From the NCBI RefSeq assembly GCF_011317445.1, contig NZ_JAAAPL010000002.1, forward strand, positions 62,001 through 126,000: a DNA stretch of 64,000 bases, in the 5' to 3' direction. Below the pieces are notes generated by a model that was given only the letters and a program-made list of their open reading frames with translations, was not told where the DNA came from and did no database searches. Within the stretch, counting starts at the first letter, position 1; every line of letters begins with the position of its first letter. This stretch comes from Chelativorans multitrophicus (GTDB taxonomy: Bacteria > Pseudomonadota > Alphaproteobacteria > Rhizobiales > Rhizobiaceae). Shown here one piece after another: positions 42,130 to 52,183 of this stretch. A program made the position numbers and the translations under genes.

Positions 42130-43119
42130 TCAAGCAGCTTTGGCAAACCTTTCCCGGTCATGCGGCACGGCAAAGTCAAGCTCGGGGCCCAGCGGCACGA
42201 CGCCGGTCGGATTGATGGTCCTGTGGCTGCCGTAATAATGCGCCTTGATGTGAAGCATGTTCACGGTCTCGGCCACGCCAGGCATTTGGTAGAGCTCGCG
42301 CAGGTAGTTCGACAGGTTGGGATAGTCCGCGATGCGTCGCAGATTGCACTTGAAGTGCCCGTGATAAACGGGGTCGAACCTTACGAGGGTGGTGAAAAGC
42401 CGCCAGTCGGCCTCGGTGAGCCGATCCCTCAGGAGATAGCGGTGCCGCGACAGCCGTCCTTCCATCACATCCAGTGTCTCGAAGAGCTGCCGAAAAGCCT
42501 CCTCATAGGCTTCCTGCGTGGTCGCAAAGCCCGCGCGGTAGACGCCGTTGTTGATGTTTGCATAGACAAGCTCGTTCACCGTATCGATTTCGCTGCGCAG
42601 TGACTCCGGGTAGAAATCGAGCGAAGCATCGCCCCATTCGTCGAAGGCGGAATTGAGCATGCGGATGATCTCCGCGGATTCGTTGCTGACGATCGTTTCC
42701 GTCTTCCGGTCCCACAATACGGGCACGGTTACACGCCCGGAGTAATGCGGGTCCGCTTTGGTATAGATCTGGTGCAGGTAATCCAGTCCATAGAGGTCGT
42801 CGCCGGTGGCGCCATCCTCGTTCTTGAAAGTCCAGCCGTTCTCTCCCATGAAGTGGTGCACAACGGAAAAGGAGATAGCATCCTCCAGCTTCTTCAGCTT
42901 TCTGAAGATCAGGGTTCGGTGGGCCCAGGGGCAGGCATAGGAGACATAGAGGTGATATCGTCCGGGCTCTGCCTTAAAGCTGCGCGTGCGCCCTTCCGCC
43001 GGTCTTCCGTCTCTGGTCACCCAGTCACGGAACTGCGATTTCGATCGCTCAAACCGGCCGCCGGTCTTGGAGGTATCGTACCATTTGTCCTGCCACGCGC
43101 CTTCGACAAGCAAACCCAT
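42130..43119 (-). CDS. Glutathionyl-hydroquinone reductase (Xi-class GST)
   Basis: The 329-residue protein matches Xi-class glutathione transferases (YqjG, PcpF). It has the catalytic Cys in YACPWAHRTLIFRKLK (near residue 60), a TVPVLWDR-TIVSNESAEIIRML GSH-binding part and a C-terminal helical domain with YLLRDRLTEADWRLF. These enzymes reduce glutathionyl-hydroquinones, protecting against quinone electrophiles. I start at ATG 43119 (MGLLVEG) rather than 43140. Confidence 0.93.
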   Translation of the reverse strand: MGLLVEGAWQDKWYDTSKTGGRFERSKSQFRDWVTRDGRPAEGRTRSFKAEPGRYHLYVSYACPWAHRTLIFRKLKKLEDAISFSVVHHFMGENGWTFKNEDGATGDDLYGLDYLHQIYTKADPHYSGRVTVPVLWDRKTETIVSNESAEIIRMLNSAFDEWGDASLDFYPESLRSEIDTVNELVYANINNGVYRAGFATTQEAYEEAFRQLFETLDVMEGRLSRHRYLLRDRLTEADWRLFTTLVRFDPVYHGHFKCNLRRIADYPNLSNYLRELYQMPGVAETVNMLHIKAHYYGSHRTINPTGVVPLGPELDFAVPHDRERFAKAA

Positions 43120-43405
43120 GCGCTTCTCTCCTTTTCTCAAAGACCGGATTTAGGACTCTGCTTTCGCCTTCCCAAGCTTTTCGAGGTAGACGCATCGTCA
43201 ATAAAATCGGTTCCGAGGGCCTGCAGGTAATCAATCCTGTGGACGGTGGCGATATTTGGTGCTAGCGGAACGGCGCTTTGGGAGAAGAGAGGCATGATCT
43301 ATTTCCGGGTGGAGCGACGACGAAAGGGCTAAGCGCCGAATGGGCGCGCGGTAAACATCGCGCCTGCGCCGCACATGTCCCTTTTGAACCTACCGGAACC
43401 TTGCC

Positions 43406-43978
43406 ATGGCCTCTGCCGACGTCGTTTTCCTGCCGGAAGCTCCGGCGCACTATCCTGAAATCGAAGACATCAACGCCGAAGCCTTCGGGCCGGGCCGCTT
43501 TGCCAAGGCGGCCTACAAGATCCGCGAGGGCGGACCGCACGAGCGCGCGCTTTCCTTCGTGGCGCTGCATAAGGGCAGGGTCATCGCCTCGGTGCGGCTA
43601 TCGCGCATCATCGCGGGCGAGGGCAGCGGTCTTCTGCTCGGTCCGCTTGCCGTTCGGCCCGCCTACAAGAACCAGGGCATCGGCAGGAAGCTCCTGAGGA
43701 TCGCCCTCCAGGCGGCACGGGAGGTCGGGGCCGGGGTCGTCGTCCTGGTAGGCGACGAGCCCTATTATGGCCCGTTCGGTTTTAAGCCGGTTCCTTCCGG
43801 CCAGCTCGCCATGCCACGGCCCGTGGACCCCGGCCGCCTGCTCGCCGCGGAGCTGAAGAAGGGTGCGCTTGCCGAGCTTCAGGGGATGGTGATGCATGAG
43901 GCGATGTCAAGGCGGGGGCCTGCCATACCGCTTGCCTCACCTCCACCGATGGAAAAGCTATTAAAGCAAGTGGGCTAA
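43406..43978 (+). CDS. GNAT-family N-acetyltransferase
   Basis: The 190-residue protein has one GNAT domain. The acetyl-CoA-binding motif is in LGPLAVRPAYKNQGIGRKLLRIALQ (R/Q-x-x-G-x-G/A), followed by VVVLVGDEPYYGPFGFKPV, which is characteristic of the YhbS/PA-like branch. The C-terminal extension (about 150-190) is Pro/Ala-rich and variable. The acceptor is unknown. It is convergent with a secreted propeller-like protein. Confidence 0.9.
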   Translation: MASADVVFLPEAPAHYPEIEDINAEAFGPGRFAKAAYKIREGGPHERALSFVALHKGRVIASVRLSRIIAGEGSGLLLGPLAVRPAYKNQGIGRKLLRIALQAAREVGAGVVVLVGDEPYYGPFGFKPVPSGQLAMPRPVDPGRLLAAELKKGALAELQGMVMHEAMSRRGPAIPLASPPPMEKLLKQVG

Positions 43979-43991
43979 CCCACTTCGCCGC

Positions 43992-44849
43992 CTATTGCCC
44001 GAGGTTCTCGATCTCGACCCGGTTGACGCTGACGCGGTTCTCTTCATCGCCCTTGCCGCGGACGATGCCGTAAAGGACGCCAGGCTGCGAGCGATCCCAA
44101 GCGATGCCCTGACCGCGGATTTCGAGGGGGACGGTGGCAAGCCATTTGAGGGTCGAGCCGATTTCGGGCACCTGCATGACGTAAGCTTCGGCCGGATCGT
44201 GACCGCTCAGGTATAGATTGCCGTCCGGTCCCCAGGAGCCGCCGGAATTCGACATATCATCAAACTTTTCGACTATCGCGTCGGGAATGACATATTGCTC
44301 CGCTATCTCCCAATCCGGTGTGAAGCGCACCACCTGGGTGTTGAACTTGTTGCCGTAAGCGACAGGGCTCTTGTCGAAGACGCGATTGTAATTGGCGAAG
44401 CCGCCCCACCAGGAACCATCAGGAGCCCGGTCGATCCAGGTGAAGGATCCGAGCTGGATGCCGAAACTGTAGCTGTCCACGTGATCCAACGTCGCGGCGT
44501 CGAATATTTCGAGGGAGCTAGTCATTGGCCAGGTCGAATAGTTCGAGTGCGCGACGTAAATCCTGCCGTCGACAATGGCGGCGCTATCGAAATGGATCGC
44601 GCCCCTGTCCTCGTAGTTGACCGACTTGACGAGCGTCTTGTTGCCCTTGGAATACTTGGCGATCACCGTGTTGTCGATGGCGTAAAAATGCTCGGCATCG
44701 ACCCCAATGCCCTGGTTGGCTTCAGGAATTGCGAAGACCTCGATGACCTCCGACTTCATCGCCGGAGGCTCACTCTCCTGCGCCGTCACAGGTATAGCAA
44801 TCATCGTTACGGCCAGCGGAACGGCCGCCCAAAAGGCTTTGGCAGGCAT
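43992..44849 (-). CDS. Secreted beta-propeller-like protein of unknown function
   Basis: The 285-residue protein has a signal peptide (about 1-23, ending VTAQ). The rest consists of repeated strands with Trp/Tyr/Gly blocks such as YAIDNTVIAKYSKGNKT, IYVAHSNYSTWPMTSS and GGSWGPDGNLYLSGHD, which looks like a beta-propeller. No enzymatic motif is recognised. It is probably periplasmic. Confidence 0.8.
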   Translation of the reverse strand: MPAKAFWAAVPLAVTMIAIPVTAQESEPPAMKSEVIEVFAIPEANQGIGVDAEHFYAIDNTVIAKYSKGNKTLVKSVNYEDRGAIHFDSAAIVDGRIYVAHSNYSTWPMTSSLEIFDAATLDHVDSYSFGIQLGSFTWIDRAPDGSWWGGFANYNRVFDKSPVAYGNKFNTQVVRFTPDWEIAEQYVIPDAIVEKFDDMSNSGGSWGPDGNLYLSGHDPAEAYVMQVPEIGSTLKWLATVPLEIRGQGIAWDRSQPGVLYGIVRGKGDEENRVSVNRVEIENLGQ

Positions 44850-44949
44850 GTTGTTCTCCAGATTTTCCGCACCCGGTGGGGCACCCTCAACCCGGCTAGG
44901 TTAGAAATGGTCGATGAAGCCGGTGTGACGCTGGAGCAGATATCTGAAG

Positions 44950-47022
44950 TTACCGCCCCTCCCGGTACCACATCGAGCCGAGCGCGATCAGGAGAAGCGC
45001 GAGGCCCAGGAAGCCGGCGAAGAGCGGCACGCGGCTGACGGATTTCAGCACGCTGTCATTGGTCGTTCTGAGGCCTACCCAGTCGCGCCCTGCGGCAACA
45101 GTCGCATTGGCTCGCACCGGTACGATGTTGGGCAGGTTCACACCGGTCACGCCCGCCGTGAGCCGGCGCACACTGCCGCCGCTCTCCTCGGCCACCGGGC
45201 GCAGCACCTCTTCGGTGGAAACGGTATCGGCGAATTCAGGCGCATTGATCGGTCCGACATGGGCAAGAGCTGTCAGATCGCCGTTGCGCACCTGGAAAAG
45301 GCCGATCTCGTTCGTCTCCAAGGTGGCGCGGAAGAGCCCAGGCTCGGAGGCAACCAGCGGCACCTCGCGGGTGGCCCCGGAGGGAGTGGTCACGGTTGCC
45401 GTCCCCGCCTCGTCGGCCATAGTTTGCCGGGTAATGTCCAGGGTCATGCCCTGGCCGTCCGCCGTCAACCGCTCTTCCTCCAGTTCCGGCTCCTGCATCA
45501 GCCAATGGGCGATCCGGCGATAGAGCGAGACGTAGGGGCCTCCGCCCTGATAGCCCCGCGCCCAGAGCCACCCCTGATCGGAAAGGAACATGCTGACGCG
45601 GCCTTCGCCCTGGCGGGCAAGGAGGAGCAGCGGGCGCCCGTCCGGCCCCTGCATAACCGCCTGACCGTCGGGCCGGTCGACGCCGATGATGCGGAACCAG
45701 CGGCTCCAATCGGGCGGCTCGGCATTCGAGCCGTCGAGCGCCCGGGTAACGGGATGGCGCTTGCCGAGTTCGCTCACCCGCGGATGGAAGCCCTGCTCCA
45801 ACACCTCGCCATTGGGCAGGGCAGGCAGGGCCGAGATCAGCGGGGTTCGCGCGATCGACTGCTCACCCGCGAATTCAGGCCCCGCCGCGATCAGCAGGGC
45901 GCCGCCGTTCTGCACATATTCGGCGATGTAATCGTAGTAGAGGATCGGCAGCACGTCCCGATGCTGGTAACGGTCGAAGATAATGAGGTCGAAGTCATTT
46001 ATCTTTTCGACGAACAGCTCGCGCGTCGGGAAGGCGATAAGCGACAATTCGTTGATGGGCGTACCGTCCTGCTTCTCCGGCGGGCGCAGGATCGTGAAGT
46101 GGACGAGATCGACGGAAGCATCGGACTTCAAGAGGTTGCGCCATGTGCGCTCGCCCGAGTGCGGCTCACCGGAGACGAGCAGCACACGCAGGTTCTCACG
46201 AATCCCGTCCACCTGCGCCACGGCGCGGTTGTTGCTGTCGGTAATCTCGCCTTCCTCGACCGGAACACGAAGTTCCACGATGTTCCTGCCGGCCGTGGGC
46301 AGCGTGATCTCGAAAGGCATTTCCTGCCCGATCACCGCCTGATCAACCGAAGAAAGCTGGCCGTTCACGTAGATCTCCACTTCCGTGGAGCCGCTTTCGC
46401 CGGCTGTGTCCAGCACCCGGTAGGTCATTTCCATGGGCTGGCCCACGATACCGAAGCGGGGCGCGCGCTCGAAGCGGATGCGCCGGTCGCGTTCGTCTTC
46501 CTGGCCGGTAATCAGCGCATGGAGCGGCCCTGAGAGGCCGGCGGTGTTGGAGGGCGTGTCGTGCACCTGTCCGTCGGTGATCATGATGGAGCCGGCGACC
46601 CGAGAGGGCGGTACGTCGCGCAGGGCGCTCGACAGGGCGTCGAATAGGCGTGTCTGCGTGCGCTCGTCGGCTGCCTCGCCACGGCCTGCCTCCACCATGC
46701 GCACTTCGAACTGATCAAAAGCCTGGAGTCGTTGCTGCAGCGCCTCGGCGGCCTGCCGCGTCCTTTCCGCGCGGTCGCCTATGTCCTGGCTCTGGCTTTT
46801 ATCCAGCACGACGGCGACAACGCTCTTGAGCGGCTCCCTCTCTTCATCGAGAAGCACCGGATTGGCAAGCGCGAGGGCCAATGCCGCAAGCGCCGCAAGG
46901 CGGAGCAGGGCGCCGCGCCGGCCCAGCAACAGGCTGAGCGCGATGAGAAGCGCCAGAGGGATGAGCCCTGCTGCAAGCACGGTCCAGGAGAAGAGGGGCT
47001 CGAAACTCACCGACCAGTTCAC
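44950..47022 (-). CDS. Large membrane protein of a MoxR/BatA-type system with VWA-like and glutamine-amidotransferase-like domains
   Basis: The 690-residue protein has two N-terminal transmembrane helices (about 11-55) and a VWA-like domain (VVAVVLDKSQSQD, SIMITDGQVHD). A central class I glutamine-amidotransferase-like region follows (DLIIFDRYQHRDVLPILYYDYIAEYVQNGGALLIAAGP) and a C-terminal transmembrane helix sits near 665-685. The VWA metal site is incomplete, with DKSQS in place of DxSxS. It is the fourth gene of the MoxR-DUF58-BatA operon, but a 247-base gap with an inverted repeat separates it from the others. The role is presumably envelope homeostasis, with the MoxR complex acting as a chaperone. 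Confidence 0.85.
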   Translation of the reverse strand: MNWSVSFEPLFSWTVLAAGLIPLALLIALSLLLGRRGALLRLAALAALALALANPVLLDEEREPLKSVVAVVLDKSQSQDIGDRAERTRQAAEALQQRLQAFDQFEVRMVEAGRGEAADERTQTRLFDALSSALRDVPPSRVAGSIMITDGQVHDTPSNTAGLSGPLHALITGQEDERDRRIRFERAPRFGIVGQPMEMTYRVLDTAGESGSTEVEIYVNGQLSSVDQAVIGQEMPFEITLPTAGRNIVELRVPVEEGEITDSNNRAVAQVDGIRENLRVLLVSGEPHSGERTWRNLLKSDASVDLVHFTILRPPEKQDGTPINELSLIAFPTRELFVEKINDFDLIIFDRYQHRDVLPILYYDYIAEYVQNGGALLIAAGPEFAGEQSIARTPLISALPALPNGEVLEQGFHPRVSELGKRHPVTRALDGSNAEPPDWSRWFRIIGVDRPDGQAVMQGPDGRPLLLLARQGEGRVSMFLSDQGWLWARGYQGGGPYVSLYRRIAHWLMQEPELEEERLTADGQGMTLDITRQTMADEAGTATVTTPSGATREVPLVASEPGLFRATLETNEIGLFQVRNGDLTALAHVGPINAPEFADTVSTEEVLRPVAEESGGSVRRLTAGVTGVNLPNIVPVRANATVAAGRDWVGLRTTNDSVLKSVSRVPLFAGFLGLALLLIALGSMWYREGR

Positions 47023-47087
47023 GGCGCGCTCCTGTCGAAATGGTCAGTGCGCTTCGCGGTATGGTGAGCGGCCGAGTGCTGCCGTAT

Positions 47088-47242
47088 CCCCCTCTGGCCT
47101 GCCGGCCATCCCCCCCTTAAAGGGGGAGATTGCTCCGGCCGCTTTGCCGGCTCCTGCTGTGCAGCGCTGGCGATTGGCGAAATTGCCCATGAAAGCTGAT
47201 CTCCCCCCTTGAGGGGGAGATGGCCGGCAGGCCAGAGGCGGG
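47088..47242. repeat. Large inverted repeat with two inner hairpins
   Basis: A 20-bp arm (47091-47110, CCTCTGGCCTGCCGGCCATC) is repeated in perfect inverse at 47219-47238. Next to each arm lies a CCCCC-TTAA/TTGA-GGGGG hairpin. The element looks like two head-to-head copies of a dispersed Hyphomicrobiales palindromic repeat. It fills most of the gap between the BatA/DUF4159 gene and the next gene of its operon. Confidence 0.85.
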
Positions 47243-47269
47243 TGGGGATGCGCAGGTCGCCGCTCATCT

Positions 47270-50098
47270 TTACTGTCCCAGCCTCTCGAGCAGGACGGGC
47301 ACGTGCACCTGATCGGACTTGTAGTTGCCGGTCAGCATATACATGATGATGTTGACGCCCGACCTCAGCGCCAGCATGCGCTGCATGGGATCAGCCGGGA
47401 CGGTGGGAAGCAGCGGGTCGCCGTTGCCGTCGATCGCCCAAGCGCCAGCGAGGTCGTTTCCGGTGATCATGATGGGCGTCACGCCGTCGCCTGTCCGTAC
47501 CGGTCGGTCCGCGCGGCTTTCGGATGTCGAAGCCTCCACCCAAAGGGCGCTCCCGCGGTAGCGGCCGGGAAAATCAGGCAGGATGTAAAATGCCTTCGTC
47601 AGCACATGGTCGTCCGGCACGGGCTCCAGCGGCGGCACATTGAGGCCGGAAAGGATATCGCGCAGCCGCTGCGTTTCAGGGGTAACGGACCCGGACGCCC
47701 CAAATCCTCCCGCATATTGGTCGCGCGTATCGAAGAGCACCGTGCCGCCCTGCTGCATATAGGCGTCGATGCGGGCGATCGCTTCTTCCGAGGGCATGGG
47801 AGCGCCCGCATCGATCGGCCAATAGATGAGCGGATAGAAGGAAAGCTCGTCTTTCGAAATGTCCACCGGCGCCGGTTCGCCGGGCTCCAGCGCCGTCTTT
47901 TCCGCAAGAAACCGTGACAATCCCATGATGCCGGCGCGGCTCACGGTGTCGACTGAGGAAACGCCGGTGACCACATAGGCGATCCTTGTCGCCGAAATGG
48001 CCTCGATTGCCTCCTGGTCGGTCGGCTGCGGCTCGTCTATCTGGGCCATTGCGCCATCGGGCGACATAAAGCCGAACAGGACAACAGCAGCAAGGACCGC
48101 GGTGGCCTTCGCTGCCGTTCGGGCCCTGCCTGACCGGCGCGACAAAAGCCCGCCCAGCCAAAGCACCGCGAGCGTGTCGAGAGCAAGCAGTGCGAGCGCT
48201 GCCGCCATAAGAGGTCCTTTCAGCGGCCGCGAACTGTCGAACGCATAGCTCGCCTCGGTTATCGGTACCGGGGCGGCAGGCCGTGCGATGGCGGCGAGCG
48301 TTGCTCCGGGCTTCAGAAGATTGTGCGCCACCACGCCTTCCTCCGAACCATAGAAACCGGGCGGATGGGCAAGAGTCACGGGCGTATCCCGGCCTGGGCT
48401 AAGCGGTTCTGCCTCCGGGCTTGGCGGCACCAGCGTGCCGGTGGCCGAGATCATGCGGTAGGGCGCAAGCTGTCCACCACGTGGATCCGCATTGGCCGTG
48501 ACGGTTCCCTGGTTGCGGGAAAGCTGCACGATGCGCCGGAGCATCTCGACAAAGGTGCCTGAAATGGGCAGGTTCGACCAGGTGGCCTCCGGCGTTGTAT
48601 GGAACAGGATTACCCGGCCTTCATCGCGCTGCGCACTGGTGACGAGCGGTGTGCCGTCGGCGAGATTGGCCCAGGTGCGCTCCACGATGTCGGCGGAGGG
48701 CTCCGCCAGCACCTGCCGGCTGACGGTCACGTCCTGCGGGGGGGAAAGGTCCGAGAAAGGCCCGCCCGCGGGAAATTCGGCGACCGGCTGCGGCTCCGAC
48801 CATGAGAGCGTTCCGCCCAGTGAACGCTCTCCAGTGCGCAACCGCACCGGCAGCAGTTCCTCGTCATTTTCGGCTGCTGCAAGCCGCGGGCCTGCAAAAC
48901 GGATCAGCGTTCCGCCACCCCTCATCCACTCGATAAGACGGCCGCGCACGGATTCCGGAAGCGTTCCGACATCGGCCATGATGATCGCCGCAGGGTGCTG
49001 CTCAAGAAGCTGCGGGATCGCTTCTGTCAGATCCGGACTGGAGGGCTCCACCAAATCCGCATAAGGGCCGAGCGCCCGCCGGATGTAGTAGAGGGGCGAC
49101 AGCAAGGGCTGTGCCTGGTCAGCCTCGTTCTGGGAAAGAAGGCCAACCCGGCGGCGCCGCGAATTCTCATCGAGCAACCTCAGTGCGCCCGCATGGTTCT
49201 CGCCATCGATAGCAACGCTCGCAAAATCATTGCGCAGCTCGAAAGGCACGGTCATCTGCCCGGTCGCCTGCGCTTCCCCCGGACCGAAGCTGATCGCCGT
49301 TTCCGCGATCCGCCGGCCCTGCTCATCCGAGGCATAGGCGGTCACTTGCCGCGGGCCGGTCTCGCCCTCGGGACGCACGGCAGTCACGGTGAAGCGCTCC
49401 GGCTCGTTCGCGCTGTCGGAGAGCGCAATGGCCGAGAGCGCGCCGGGGCCTACCCAGAGCACGTTGGATAATTCGCTTTGGAACAGGCTCTGGAAGGCTT
49501 CCTCGTCGCCTTCGGCTGCCAGCCCATCCGTCAAAAGCGCGAGGCTGGCGCCGGGCATTTCCGCAAGCGCTTGCGCTACCCGCCCGTAGATTGCCGGGCG
49601 GTCGGTGGGTACAGGCCGCGGCTCGGCGGCGTTCAGCCGCTCGAGCGCCGTTTCCGCATCGAAGGGGCCGACATCCTGCGCCGGGCTTTCCGCCGTCAGG
49701 GCGAGAACCACCGGAACAGCTTGCGCCCGCGCATCATTGATCAGCCGCGCGGCGGTTGCCACGCGCCGCTCCCAATCGGGTGCGGCCGCCCAGCTATTGT
49801 CGAGCACGAGGGCCAAGCCGCGCCCGCCCACCGCGATACGCTCGCGTGGATTGAAGACGGGGTCTGCCAGCGCAAGAATCACCAATGCGGCGAGCAGCAG
49901 CCGCAGCAGCGTGAGCCACCAGGGGCTCTTATGCGGCGTTTCCTCGCGCCGGGCGATGCGGGCCAAGATCCGTAGCGGAGGGAACGTCTCCTGCTGCGGC
50001 CTCGGCGGCGTCAGGCGCAAGAGCCACCAGATGACCGGAAGGGCGATCAGCCCCCACAGGACCATTGGCGCGCCGAAGGAGAGCGGCAGGAAATTCAT
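47270..50098 (-). CDS. BatA-domain/DUF4159 membrane protein
   Basis: The 942-residue protein starts with the BatA N-terminal domain (LPLSFGAPMVLWGLIALPVIWWLLRLTPPRP) and a second transmembrane helix. A VWA-like part follows, then a long extracytoplasmic region and a transmembrane helix near 635-660. The C-terminal DUF4159 domain spans about 705-940 and has TRIAYVVTGVSSVD, LIYWPIDAG and the conserved GWA-type block around AWAID. The combination is characteristic of alphaproteobacterial MoxR operons. It overlaps the DUF58 gene by 4 bases. Confidence 0.9.
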   Translation of the reverse strand: MNFLPLSFGAPMVLWGLIALPVIWWLLRLTPPRPQQETFPPLRILARIARREETPHKSPWWLTLLRLLLAALVILALADPVFNPRERIAVGGRGLALVLDNSWAAAPDWERRVATAARLINDARAQAVPVVLALTAESPAQDVGPFDAETALERLNAAEPRPVPTDRPAIYGRVAQALAEMPGASLALLTDGLAAEGDEEAFQSLFQSELSNVLWVGPGALSAIALSDSANEPERFTVTAVRPEGETGPRQVTAYASDEQGRRIAETAISFGPGEAQATGQMTVPFELRNDFASVAIDGENHAGALRLLDENSRRRRVGLLSQNEADQAQPLLSPLYYIRRALGPYADLVEPSSPDLTEAIPQLLEQHPAAIIMADVGTLPESVRGRLIEWMRGGGTLIRFAGPRLAAAENDEELLPVRLRTGERSLGGTLSWSEPQPVAEFPAGGPFSDLSPPQDVTVSRQVLAEPSADIVERTWANLADGTPLVTSAQRDEGRVILFHTTPEATWSNLPISGTFVEMLRRIVQLSRNQGTVTANADPRGGQLAPYRMISATGTLVPPSPEAEPLSPGRDTPVTLAHPPGFYGSEEGVVAHNLLKPGATLAAIARPAAPVPITEASYAFDSSRPLKGPLMAAALALLALDTLAVLWLGGLLSRRSGRARTAAKATAVLAAVVLFGFMSPDGAMAQIDEPQPTDQEAIEAISATRIAYVVTGVSSVDTVSRAGIMGLSRFLAEKTALEPGEPAPVDISKDELSFYPLIYWPIDAGAPMPSEEAIARIDAYMQQGGTVLFDTRDQYAGGFGASGSVTPETQRLRDILSGLNVPPLEPVPDDHVLTKAFYILPDFPGRYRGSALWVEASTSESRADRPVRTGDGVTPIMITGNDLAGAWAIDGNGDPLLPTVPADPMQRMLALRSGVNIIMYMLTGNYKSDQVHVPVLLERLGQ

Positions 50099-51000
50099 CG
50101 GCCGCCATCCATCTCGACCGTCATGGCCGTATGCACCCGGATCAGCGCGTCGGAAGCGAGCTTGTCAGTGTGATTGACGGTGTAGCTCCAGCCGCGTTTC
50201 TTGCACCAGCCGGTCAAGGTTTCGCGCCGGGCGAGATAGAGCTGGCGGTAGTCCTCCCCCAGCGTTTCGGCGCGGCCGAAGGTAAGCTTCTCGCCCGTTT
50301 CAGGATCACGGAATTCCGTACGCCCAGCATATGGAAAGCTCTCTTCCGCCGGGTCTGCCACCTCGACCAGGTGCGCCCGCGCGCCGACGCGCGCCAGCGG
50401 ATCGAGCCATCGCATCGTCTCTTCCGGCGGGTCGAGGAAATCGCTGGCCACCACCACATCCGAGAAGCGGCGCACCTGGGCCAGGTCGGGATGGGTGGCG
50501 CTCGGCTCCGCGTGCGCCACATGCTGCGCCAGCCGCTCGGCTCCGTTGCGCGCGGCAAAAGGATCGGTGAGCCCGGGCCAGGCGATGCGCTCACCGCTGC
50601 GCGACAAGAGCTCGGCGAGCGCCAGAATCAGCACCAGCGCACGGGACTCCTTGGAAACGTCAGAGAGGGTGGAGCGATAGAGCATGGAAGGCGAGCGGTC
50701 GGCCCAAAGCCACACCGTGTGCGCGGCCTCCCACTCCCGGTCACGGATATAGATGTGTTCGTCTCGGGCGGAGCGGCGCCAGTCGATGCGGGCCACTGCC
50801 TCGCCCTCCACATAGGGCCGGAACTGCCAGAAATTTTCCCCGATACCGCGCCGGCGCCGCCCGTGCCATCCGGCAATCACATTGCCGACGATACGGCGTG
50901 CCTGGACGAGAAGGTCCGGCACGAGCGAAGCTCGCGTCCGCGCACGTACGAGCGCATCCTGCGTCGTGACGGGGGCGGTGACTTCGCCGATTCGCGCCAT
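50095..51000 (-). CDS. DUF58 domain protein
   Basis: The 301-residue soluble protein has the DUF58 core with GRRRRGIGENFWQFRPYVEGEAVARIDWRRSARDEHIYIRDREWE, followed by a VWA-like domain with the partial motif WADRSPSM. DUF58 proteins are regularly coupled with MoxR ATPases. It lies 8 bases downstream of the MoxR gene and overlaps the next by 4 bases, clearly one operon. Confidence 0.93.
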   Translation of the reverse strand: MARIGEVTAPVTTQDALVRARTRASLVPDLLVQARRIVGNVIAGWHGRRRRGIGENFWQFRPYVEGEAVARIDWRRSARDEHIYIRDREWEAAHTVWLWADRSPSMLYRSTLSDVSKESRALVLILALAELLSRSGERIAWPGLTDPFAARNGAERLAQHVAHAEPSATHPDLAQVRRFSDVVVASDFLDPPEETMRWLDPLARVGARAHLVEVADPAEESFPYAGRTEFRDPETGEKLTFGRAETLGEDYRQLYLARRETLTGWCKKRGWSYTVNHTDKLASDALIRVHTAMTVEMDGGR

Positions 51001-51008
51001 TCAGCCTC

Positions 51009-52031
51009 TCAATCGAGTGTCTTCACCAACCGTGCGATGACGTCGCGCACGCTCATGCCCTCTGCACGCGCGGCGAAAGTGAGCGCCATGCGATGCTGCA
51101 GCACCGGCTCGGCAAGAGCGCGCACATCGTCAATCGACGGCGCCAGCCGGCCTTCGTAGAGCGCGCGTGCGCGGGCACAAAGCGTCAGCGCCTGACTAGC
51201 ACGAGGTCCCGGACCCCAGCTCACATGCCGGTCTGTCTCGGGGTGGCCGACCCCCGGCCGGGCGGAACGCACCAAGGCCAGGATCGCTTCCACAACGGTC
51301 TCCGGCACAGGCATCCGGCGGATCAGCATCTGGATTTCCTTGAGCCGAACCGGCGTCAGCACGTTCGCGGGGCGGGCCTCTTCGACACCCGTCGTTTCCA
51401 GGAGAATGCGCCGTTCGGCCTCGAGTTCCGGATAGAGAATATCGATCTGCATCAAAAAGCGGTCGAGCTGGGCTTCCGGAAGCGGATAAGTGCCTTCCTG
51501 CTCCAGCGGGTTCTGCGTCGCGAGGACGTGGAAGGGCGAGGGCAGGTCGTAGCGCTGGCCTGCCACCGTCACATGATATTCCTGCATGGATTGGAGCAGC
51601 GCCGACTGGGTTCGCGGACTGGCGCGGTTGATCTCGTCGGCCATCAGGAGCTGTGCGAAGATCGGGCCGGGCAAGAAACGGAAGGAACGCCGACCGTTCT
51701 CGCCCTGCTCCATCACTTCCGAGCCGAGGATATCCGACGGCATCAGGTCCGGCGTAAACTGGATGCGCCGGGCATCGAGCCCCAGCACCACGCCAAGCGT
51801 TTCAACCAGTTTTGTCTTGGCCAGTCCGGGCACACCCACCAGAAGCGCGTGACCTCCGGCCAGAAGCGCCACCAGCACACGCTCGACCACTTCCTCCTGG
51901 CCGAAAATAACCTTTCCGACCCCCTCTCGCACACGGGCGATGTCTGCCAGCGCAGCCTCCGCCTGGGCCACCATTTGTTCGTCGCTGATTGCCTTCGGGC
52001 CGGTCGCATGGTCTCTGGCGATGATGCTCAT
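51009..52031 (-). CDS. MoxR-family AAA+ ATPase
   Basis: The 340-residue protein has the Walker A VGVPGLAKTK (about 71-80), Walker B LLMADEINRASPRTQSALLQSMQE, sensor 1 VLATQNPLEQEGTYPLPEAQLDRF and the C-terminal lid domain. MoxR ATPases act as chaperones that load metals or assemble VWA-domain proteins, here those encoded downstream. I start at ATG 52031 (MSIIARDH). It is divergent from the DUF1285 gene. Confidence 0.95.
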   Translation of the reverse strand: MSIIARDHATGPKAISDEQMVAQAEAALADIARVREGVGKVIFGQEEVVERVLVALLAGGHALLVGVPGLAKTKLVETLGVVLGLDARRIQFTPDLMPSDILGSEVMEQGENGRRSFRFLPGPIFAQLLMADEINRASPRTQSALLQSMQEYHVTVAGQRYDLPSPFHVLATQNPLEQEGTYPLPEAQLDRFLMQIDILYPELEAERRILLETTGVEEARPANVLTPVRLKEIQMLIRRMPVPETVVEAILALVRSARPGVGHPETDRHVSWGPGPRASQALTLCARARALYEGRLAPSIDDVRALAEPVLQHRMALTFAARAEGMSVRDVIARLVKTLD

Positions 52032-52183
52032 TCGGCTTGGTCCTCGCGCTCTGCCAGCGTGGCGAGGCTGCAATACTCAGGGCAAGGAATCGCAGCGGGC
52101 CACCTCGGAACGAACTTAGATGAGTTCGTATAGCTGACAAGCCGGATAACAGTGACTATTTCGTGACGAGAGCCGAAACCGGG

